Below are positions 1 through 5,148 of a DNA stretch of 8,425 nucleotides, in pieces; the first letter of the stretch is position 1; the number at the start of each line of letters is the position of its first letter. The stretch is from Sediminicultor sp035648055 (GTDB taxonomy: Bacteria > Atribacterota > Phoenicimicrobiia > Phoenicimicrobiales > Phoenicimicrobiaceae). The stretch lies in contig DASRMF010000062.1 in assembly GCA_035648055.1 (NCBI GenBank), positions 1 through 8,425 of the forward strand. Reading direction: 5' to 3'. A program made the position numbers and the translations under genes. Below the pieces are notes generated by a model. The model saw nothing but the letters and a program-made list of their open reading frames with translations. It ran no database searches and had not been told where the DNA came from.

Positions 1-948
1 AGGGATTTTGGTTACGAGACATTCGGTATTCACGATGGGTGGAAAGGTTTAGTTGAAGGATTAGTTTCCCCTATTACTCTTAGTGATGCGGAAGAATTAG
101 TAGATAAAGCAGGAACTTTTATAGGTTCATCTCGGACAAATCCGTACAAAATAAAAGATGGGGTTAAAAATGTTTTACGAACTATCAAAAATTATGGATT
201 AGATGCTATTATAGCTATGGGTGGAGAAGACACTTTAGGAGTAGCTAATCGATTATTTAAAGAGGAAAAAATTAATATAGTTGGTGCCCCTAAAACAATG
301 GATAATGACCTATCTGGTACTGATTTTACTTTTGGATTCGACAGTTCAGTAACTAGAGCAGTAGAGGCTATGAGATCTTTAGAAGATACCGGGCGTTCTC
401 ATCATCGGGTTATGATTTTAGAGGTAATGGGAAGGCATGCTGGTTGGGTTGCTCTCTATACTGGAATTGCCTCTGGAGCTGATTGGGTTTTAATTCCGGA
501 ATATAAAACAGACATAGATGAAATGTGTAAACAATTACAACGAGTTTACACTAGAAAAAAGTATGCTCTTGTTGTAACTTCCGAAGGAGTTATCCTCCCG
601 GGAAGAGATGAAGAAAAAGAAGAGTTAGATCAATTCGGGCATATGATTTTAAGGGAGAGGGGAATAGGTAATCAATTAAGTAAATTAATCAGTGAAAGAA
701 CAGGGCTCGAAGCAAGACATGCCGCAATTGGACATATGCAAAGAGGAGGAATACCTACGGTTTTTGACCGTATCTTAAGCCTTAGATGTGGAATTACCGC
801 AGTAGATTTAATTTCCCAGGAAAAATTTGGTTATATGGCTGCTCTTAAAGGTAATGAATTAATAGGGGTGCCTTTGGAAAAAGCGGTAAGTAAACTTAAA
901 GTGGTAGATAAAAAATGGTGGGAATTGGCTCAGGTATTTTTTAAGTAA
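1..948 (+). CDS. pfp: 6-phosphofructokinase, PPi-dependent type (5' end missing)
   Basis: The reading frame is open from base 1 to a TAA at 946-948, giving 315 residues. The family is usually about 340 residues, so roughly the first 30, including the N-terminal glycine-rich loop, lie outside the window. The enzyme phosphorylates fructose 6-phosphate to fructose 1,6-bisphosphate in the cytoplasm. Family motifs, in partial-protein numbering, are GGEDT (74-78), PKTMDND (97-103) with the catalytic base Asp101, the MGRHAGW motif, and the HMQRGGIPTVFDR block near the C-terminus. In the E. coli ATP enzyme the two phosphoryl-donor positions are Gly104 and Gly124; here they are Asp77 and Lys98. Family knowledge links Asp104 plus Lys124 to use of pyrophosphate rather than ATP, so I infer a reversible PPi-dependent enzyme. 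Lys124 alone also occurs in some ATP enzymes, so the Asp is the stronger evidence. An ATP-type pfkA label is the main alternative. An internal ATG at 217 is not the real start. Confidence 0.93.
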   Translation, partial: RDFGYETFGIHDGWKGLVEGLVSPITLSDAEELVDKAGTFIGSSRTNPYKIKDGVKNVLRTIKNYGLDAIIAMGGEDTLGVANRLFKEEKINIVGAPKTMDNDLSGTDFTFGFDSSVTRAVEAMRSLEDTGRSHHRVMILEVMGRHAGWVALYTGIASGADWVLIPEYKTDIDEMCKQLQRVYTRKKYALVVTSEGVILPGRDEEKEELDQFGHMILRERGIGNQLSKLISERTGLEARHAAIGHMQRGGIPTVFDRILSLRCGITAVDLISQEKFGYMAALKGNELIGVPLEKAVSKLKVVDKKWWELAQVFFK

Positions 949-954
949 CGAAAC

Positions 955-975
955 TAGCGTAGAGCGTTTAGCGTA
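955..975. repeat. Tandem 7-bp repeat, three units
   Basis: Three consecutive heptamers, TAGCGTA, GAGCGTT and TAGCGTA, begin 6 bp after the phosphofructokinase stop. Units one and three are identical, and the middle one shares the AGCGT core. They resemble, in inverted orientation, the TACGCAA heptamers at 1174-1201, whose complement is TTGCGTA. Function is unknown; short tandem heptamers of this kind are usually non-coding genomic repeats. Confidence 0.6.
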
Positions 976-996
976 TAATTAGGAAAAAGGAAGCCA

Positions 997-1030
997 GTTG
1001 TAGGGGCACAATTCATTGTGCCCCTACAAC
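997..1030. repeat. Perfect palindrome, 16-bp arms
   Basis: The left arm, 997-1012, begins GTTGTAGGGGCAC. Its exact reverse complement lies at 1015-1030 and ends GTGCCCCTACAAC, with only TC between them. As RNA this would be a very stable hairpin with about 15 pairs and a 4-nt loop. It stands 48 bp after the phosphofructokinase stop, so it may help end that transcript. However, the bases directly after it (ATATAGAATTTT) are not a clean T tract, and the T-rich run starts only about 20 bp later. The GTAGGGGC...GCCCCTAC form resembles dispersed palindromic repeats I recall from many bacterial genomes, so a REP-like or MITE-like element is equally likely. Confidence 0.75.
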
Positions 1031-1081
1031 ATATAGAATTTTGAATTATGATTTTTTGCTTTTAGTTTTTTAACTCAATAA

Positions 1082-1123
1082 TGAGATTGCCACGCTCCGA
1101 TAAATCGGATCTAGCAATGACAG
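1082..1123. repeat. Imperfect palindromic repeat-like element
   Basis: An inner perfect stem, TCCGAT (1096-1101) and ATCGGA (1104-1109), is nested inside an outer pair, ATTGC (1086-1090) and GCAAT (1114-1118). Mismatches lie between the two and at the outer edges. The framing words GAGATTGCCACG and AGCAATGACAG resemble a dispersed repeat family I recall from genomes of uncultured bacteria; this is from memory and unverified. No protein in any frame here looks real. Confidence 0.5.
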
Positions 1124-1135
1124 AAATGTTTGTTT

Positions 1136-1163
1136 TTGGTTCAGAATTTCGTATATTTATAAG
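1136..1163 (+). promoter_or_regulatory. Candidate promoter for dnaE (weak)
   Basis: TTGGTT at 1136-1141 and TATAAG at 1158-1163 are 16 bp apart. The -10 box matches the sigma70 consensus at five of six positions, but the -35 box at only three of six. Transcription would start near 1170, leaving a leader of about 50 nt that includes the second heptamer run. In AT-rich sequence such matches arise by chance, so this is only the best candidate in the gap. dnaE could instead be read from a promoter upstream of the phosphofructokinase gene. Confidence 0.25.
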
Positions 1164-1173
1164 TCTTATTTCC

Positions 1174-1201
1174 TACGCAATACGCAATACGCGATACAAG
1201 A
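1174..1201. repeat. Tandem 7-bp repeat, about four units
   Basis: TACGCAA, TACGCAA, TACGCGA and a degenerate TACAAGA follow one another without gaps and end 21 bp before the dnaE start codon. The motif is close to the reverse complement of the TAGCGTA heptamers at 955-975. The two runs therefore face each other across the gap. Confidence 0.6.
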
Positions 1202-1209
1202 TTAAAGCT

Positions 1210-1225
1210 GGGGGTTTTTGTCGTG
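1210..1225 (+). promoter_or_regulatory. Shine-Dalgarno-like GGGGG and GTG start of dnaE
   Basis: GGGGG at 1210-1214 lies 8 bp before the GTG at 1223-1225. No nearer in-frame ATG precedes the conserved FVHLHTHTEYSLLDGA block, which begins at residue 6. Family members typically start four to seven residues before this block, which supports the GTG. The G run is an imperfect Shine-Dalgarno sequence. Confidence 0.55.
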
Positions 1226-4200
1226 CGGCACGCAAACTTTGTTCACCTACATACTCATACCGAATACAGTCTGTTAGATGGGGCCTGCCGAATTTCAGAA
1301 TTAGTTGCTCAAGCTAAAAAGCATAAGATGCCCGCCCTGGCTATTACCGATCACGGGGTTATGTATGGAGCTATACAATTCTACAAAGAGGCTATTCGAC
1401 AGGGAGTAAAACCCATTATTGGCTGTGAAATGTATGTTGCCCATCAAAGCAGGCTTGATAGATCCACACAAAGAAAAGAAACCCCTAATCATTTAATACT
1501 ACTGGTTAAAAATAGTGAAGGCTATAAAAATTTAATAAAATTAGTTACTTTATCTTATTTAGAAGGTTTTTATTATAAGCCAAGAATTGATAAAGAAATA
1601 TTAAGAGAATATAGCAATGGATTAATTGCTCTTTCAGCTTGTTTAAAGGGAGAAATTGCCCAATGCATTTTACAGAAAGATATCAAAAAAGCCAAGGAAG
1701 TAGCCCTTGATTTCTTAGATATTTTCGGAGAAGGTAATTTTTATTTAGAATTACAAAAAAATGGTATTCCCGAACAGGAAATTGTGAATGAAAGTCTCAT
1801 TGAGATAAGTCAAGAACTTTCTATTCCTCTTGTCGCGACCAATGATATCCATTATATAAATAAGGAAGATGCTCGAGCACACGAAATTTTACTTTGTATC
1901 CAAACAGCCACTAATTTAAATGACCCTAAACGTTTAAAATTTTCAACCGATGCATTTTATTTTAATTCCCCCGAAGAGATGAATGAAAATTTTTCAAAAG
2001 TTCCTCAAGCCCTCGAAAACACTATCCGTATTGCTGAAAAATGTAATTTAGAAATTGATTTTAGGCACGCTCAGTTACCAGAATTTGAAGTTCCTCCTGA
2101 GCATAACATTAGCACTTATTTAAAAGAGCTTTGTTACAAAGGGCTTAACGAGAGATATCCTGAAATTACAAAACCCTTAGAGGAAAGATTAGAATACGAA
2201 CTTTCAGTTATTAAAAAGATGGAATTTGAACCTTATTTTTTGATTGTATGGGATTTTGTAAGATACGCTAAAGAAAAAGGAATTATGGTGGGACCTGGCC
2301 GGGGTTCTGCCGCAGGAAGCTTAGTTGCCTATTGTCTAAATATTACTAACATTGACCCTATGGCATATGGTTTGCTGTTTGAGAGATTTTTGAATCCTGA
2401 AAGAATCAGTATGCCAGATTTTGATATTGATTTTTGTTATGAACGAAGGGAAGAAGTAATTGAGTATGTTTCTGAAAAATATGGTAATGATAAAGTAGCC
2501 CAGATAATTACTTTCGGTACTATGGCGGCCAGAGCTGCTGTTAGAGATGTGGGCAGGGCTTTGGGAATTCCCTATACTCAAGTGGATACTATCGCTAAAA
2601 TGATTCCCTGGGAACCCAACATTACTATCGAAAAGGCTTTAAAAATGGAAAGCCGAATTAAAGAGTTAATGAAAAGAGATGAGGATATAAAAAAGTTGAT
2701 TGAGACCGCTTCTTCTTTAGAAGGTTTAGCTCGACATGCTTCTACTCATGCTGCTGGCATAGTTCTTTCTCAAAAACCACTGACTGATTACGTTCCTCTA
2801 CAAAAGACCGCTGAAGGAGAAATATGTACCCAGTACGCTATGGCTGAATTGGAAGAACTGGGATTGTTGAAAATGGATTTTTTGGGACTTCGCACCTTAA
2901 CTGTAATAAGTAATGCTTTAAAAATAATAAAACATACACGGGGAGAGCAGGTTGATATAAACAAGTTACCCTTGGATGATAAAAAAGTGTACAAAATGTT
3001 ATCTAAGGGAAACTGTGCTGGTATTTTTCAATTAGAGAGCGAGGGGATGAGAGATTTAGTTAAAAGGTTAAAGCCTAAAAACATAGAAGATATTACTGCT
3101 TTACTGGCATTGTATAGGCCGGGACCTTTGGGGAGCGGTATGATCGAGGATTTCATTAATAGGAAGAAAGGAATTGTGGAAATAAAATATGCACATCCTC
3201 GATTAGAATCCATATTAAAGGAAACTTATGGAGTAATTGTTTATCAGGAACAGGTTATGAAAATTGCCAGTGAATTGGCCGGATTTACTTTGGGACAGGC
3301 AGATATCCTGCGAAAAGCTATGGGGAAAAAACAGAAAGGAGTGATGGAAAAACAAAGGGAACTTTTTATAAAAGGTGCTCAAAAAAACAATATTAAAAAA
3401 AATATAGCTGCTGAAATATTTGATTTGATTGCTTATTTTGCCGGATATGGTTTTAATAAATCCCATAGCGTATCCTATGCCTTTATCTCCTACCAAACTG
3501 CCTATTTAAAAACTCATTATACCGTAGAGTATATGGCTTCTTTACTCACCACTATTATGGGAAACAACGATAAGGTAGCTTTATATATAAAAGAATGCCG
3601 AAATATGAATATTGAAATACTGCCTCCTGATATAAGTCAGAGTTTAGTAAATTTTACCGTAGTAGAGGGAAAGGCTATTCGTTTTGGGTTAGCTGCTGTG
3701 AAAAATGTTGGAGAGAAAGCTATAAAAAGTATTATTGAAGAACGCAAAATAGATTCTAATTTTACTTCTTTCCTCGATTTTTGTCAGAGAGTTGATTTAA
3801 GAGTAGTAAATAAGAGGGTAATCGAAAGTTTAATAAAGTGTGGCGCTTTCGATTCTATCGGTGCAAAAAGATCCCAATTGCTGGCGGTTTTAGATGTATC
3901 ATTAAAAAACGGGCAAGAATATCAAAAATCTAAAAGAAATGGACAGACTTCGATTTTTGATCTTTTCGAGAAAAATAGCACAGAAAAAAATATCGGTAAT
4001 TACCAGGATAGACTACCAGATGTATTAGAGTTTCCAAAAAATGAACTATTAGCTATGGAAAAAGAAATGTTAGGGTTATATATTTCCTATCACCCTCTGG
4101 ATGATTATAAAGAAAAATTAAAGAAAATTATAACTTCTACCTCAATCGAGTTAGCTAACCATTCAGATAAAAGCAGAGTGGTTTTAGCCGGAGTAATTAA

Positions 4201-4711
4201 TAGTTTTAAAAGAAAGAGTACTAAAAATGGGAATCTTATGGCATTTATTACTTTAGAAGATTTAGAGGGTACAGTAGAAATAATAGCATTTCCTAAAGTT
4301 TTCGAAAAATGTAAAGAAATTATAAATAAAGATGAGATTGTCATAACAGAAGGACGGCTTGACGTGACAGAGGGAAAGACAAAAATAATTGCTGAGAAAA
4401 TATCTCTTTTAGGAAAATATGTAGAAAATAAAAAATCTACTTCTAAAACAAAAGAGATGAATCAGAATCTTGCTAAAGAACTTCATATCGAGATTAACAC
4501 TAAAAAAAATGAACCTGATCTTTTAAGAAAGTTAAAGGAATTGTTTTACGAATATCCAGGGAAAAGTCAAGTAGTACTTCATTTTAAAGATAAAGATAAA
4601 ATTACATTACACTCCATAGATAAAAAATATTCAGTTAACATTGATGATAAATTTACCGAAGAGATTCGTGGTATTTTAGGAGATGGCAAAATATGGACAG
4701 AAAAACGTTAA
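1223..4711 (+). CDS. dnaE: DNA polymerase III alpha subunit
   Basis: This is the 1162-residue replicative polymerase subunit, almost the same length as E. coli DnaE (1160), so full length and of the DnaE rather than PolC type. Order: PHP domain (1 to about 280), palm with GPGRGS (357-362), the catalytic aspartates Asp401 and Asp403 in PDFDIDF and Asp552 in KMDFLGLRTL, fingers with ARHASTHAAG (503-512) and FNKSHS (744-749), a helix-hairpin-helix region around 820-890, a clamp-binding pentapeptide QTSIF (908-912), an OB fold (about 986-1060), and a C-terminal domain expected to bind tau. The PHP domain keeps its metal ligands: His10, His12, Asp19, His44, Glu69, His90, Cys140, Glu176, Asp208 and His210. 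E. coli has lost several of these, so a metal-dependent proofreading activity is possible here. Translation starts at GTG. A small gene follows 36 bp downstream and is probably co-transcribed. Confidence 0.98.
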   Translation: MRHANFVHLHTHTEYSLLDGACRISELVAQAKKHKMPALAITDHGVMYGAIQFYKEAIRQGVKPIIGCEMYVAHQSRLDRSTQRKETPNHLILLVKNSEGYKNLIKLVTLSYLEGFYYKPRIDKEILREYSNGLIALSACLKGEIAQCILQKDIKKAKEVALDFLDIFGEGNFYLELQKNGIPEQEIVNESLIEISQELSIPLVATNDIHYINKEDARAHEILLCIQTATNLNDPKRLKFSTDAFYFNSPEEMNENFSKVPQALENTIRIAEKCNLEIDFRHAQLPEFEVPPEHNISTYLKELCYKGLNERYPEITKPLEERLEYELSVIKKMEFEPYFLIVWDFVRYAKEKGIMVGPGRGSAAGSLVAYCLNITNIDPMAYGLLFERFLNPERISMPDFDIDFCYERREEVIEYVSEKYGNDKVAQIITFGTMAARAAVRDVGRALGIPYTQVDTIAKMIPWEPNITIEKALKMESRIKELMKRDEDIKKLIETASSLEGLARHASTHAAGIVLSQKPLTDYVPLQKTAEGEICTQYAMAELEELGLLKMDFLGLRTLTVISNALKIIKHTRGEQVDINKLPLDDKKVYKMLSKGNCAGIFQLESEGMRDLVKRLKPKNIEDITALLALYRPGPLGSGMIEDFINRKKGIVEIKYAHPRLESILKETYGVIVYQEQVMKIASELAGFTLGQADILRKAMGKKQKGVMEKQRELFIKGAQKNNIKKNIAAEIFDLIAYFAGYGFNKSHSVSYAFISYQTAYLKTHYTVEYMASLLTTIMGNNDKVALYIKECRNMNIEILPPDISQSLVNFTVVEGKAIRFGLAAVKNVGEKAIKSIIEERKIDSNFTSFLDFCQRVDLRVVNKRVIESLIKCGAFDSIGAKRSQLLAVLDVSLKNGQEYQKSKRNGQTSIFDLFEKNSTEKNIGNYQDRLPDVLEFPKNELLAMEKEMLGLYISYHPLDDYKEKLKKIITSTSIELANHSDKSRVVLAGVINSFKRKSTKNGNLMAFITLEDLEGTVEIIAFPKVFEKCKEIINKDEIVITEGRLDVTEGKTKIIAEKISLLGKYVENKKSTSKTKEMNQNLAKELHIEINTKKNEPDLLRKLKELFYEYPGKSQVVLHFKDKDKITLHSIDKKYSVNIDDKFTEEIRGILGDGKIWTEKR

Positions 4712-4747
4712 AGAATAATAAGATTACTATTAGAGGTTTTATTTATA

Positions 4748-4975
4748 ATGTGGAAAGTTATTTATATTGCTAGAGATGTTTTATTAGCCAGAAATTTAGA
4801 AAAAATATTAAAAGAAAATGGAATTGAAACCATTTTAAACCAGTTACAAGTGAGGAAAGATGAATTGGACGGAAATGTAGAAATATTAGTTCCCAAATGC
4901 GAAACTCAAGAAGCAGTTGATTTGATCGGTCAAACCCTGATTTATGATGATGATTTATTAGATGATCTCGACTAA
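4748..4975 (+). CDS. Small conserved protein, DUF2007-like
   Basis: A 75-residue soluble protein with no signal peptide or membrane segment. Its pattern suggests an alternating beta-alpha-beta-beta-alpha-beta fold: MWKVIYIA (strand), a helix 11-24 rich in Leu, Glu and Lys, ILVPK (strand, about 46-50), then a second helix beginning TQEAVDLI and an acidic tail DDDLLDDLD. This resembles the small DUF2007 or 'putative signal transducing protein' type, and I recall similar short proteins beside dnaE or pfk in Firmicutes, sometimes misnamed glutamate decarboxylase. It is far too short to be that enzyme. The start is an ATG with AGAGG at 4732-4736, 11 bp upstream, slightly distant. The gene lies 36 bp after dnaE in the same direction and its TAA is 6 bp from the 3' end of the opposing tRNA gene. 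The molecular role is unknown; the family call is tentative. Confidence 0.75.
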   Translation: MWKVIYIARDVLLARNLEKILKENGIETILNQLQVRKDELDGNVEILVPKCETQEAVDLIGQTLIYDDDLLDDLD

Positions 4976-4981
4976 ATAAAG

Positions 4982-5070
4982 TGGTGCCGAAGGTCGGAGT
5001 CGAACCGACACGAGCCGTGAGGCTCGCTGGATTTTGAGTCCAGTGCGTCTACCAATTTCGCCACTCCGGC
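4982..5070 (-). tRNA. tRNA-Leu, anticodon CAA
   Basis: Read on the minus strand, 89 bases fold as a complete class II tRNA. The 7-bp acceptor stem GCCGGAG pairs with CTTCGGC (one G-U). The D arm has GCG/CGC and a GG in the loop, and the anticodon stem CTGGA/TCCAG holds loop CTCAAAA. A long variable arm pairs CGAGCC with GGCTCG, and the T arm GTCGG/CCGAC has loop TTCGACT. The discriminator base is A and the CCA end is encoded (complement of 4982-4984). The anticodon CAA lies at 5036-5034, so it decodes UUG. The long variable arm and A73 agree with leucine identity. The gene opposes all its neighbours: it converges with the small gene upstream of it on the map and diverges from polA. Confidence 0.98.
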
Positions 5071-5092
5071 ATATGTGCGTCTCTGTTTAAAA

Positions 5093-5121
5093 ATTATAGG
5101 TTAAGTGATATTTATTGTCAA
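5093..5121 (-). promoter_or_regulatory. Perfect-consensus promoter of tRNA-Leu
   Basis: On the minus strand, TTGACA (complement of 5116-5121) and TATAAT (complement of 5093-5098) are separated by exactly 17 bp. Both hexamers and the spacer match the sigma70 optimum without a mismatch. Transcription should begin around 5086, leaving a leader of about 16 nt before the mature tRNA 5' end at 5070. The -35 box ends 27 bp before the polA start codon, so polA expression may be influenced by polymerase bound here. Confidence 0.92.
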
Positions 5122-5148
5122 GAAAAAATAAAATGAAAGAAGAAAGTT

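Noticed and set aside
997..1071. Palindrome plus T-rich run as a standard intrinsic terminator
   Set aside because: The T-rich run begins about 20 bp after the stem instead of directly after it, so the usual architecture is not met. It was listed as a repeat with possible terminator function.
955..1201. Heptamer and palindrome cluster as a CRISPR array or replication origin
   Set aside because: There are no evenly spaced repeats with unique spacers, no cas genes, and no recognisable DnaA-box cluster. Proximity to dnaE does not mark an origin.
1081..1317. 78-codon open frame with an ATG
   Set aside because: It runs through the palindromic and heptamer repeats and then overlaps the conserved N-terminus of DnaE in another frame. 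Its product has no recognisable domain.
4982..5070. tRNA gene as an integration site of a mobile element
   Set aside because: No integrase gene, no direct repeat of the tRNA 3' end and no foreign-looking genes lie beside it; both flanks are core genes.
5105..5134. GTGATA, 18 bp, TAAAAT as a plus-strand polA promoter
   Set aside because: The -35 box is poor, the start site would leave almost no leader, and the AT-rich stretch is already explained by the opposing tRNA promoter.
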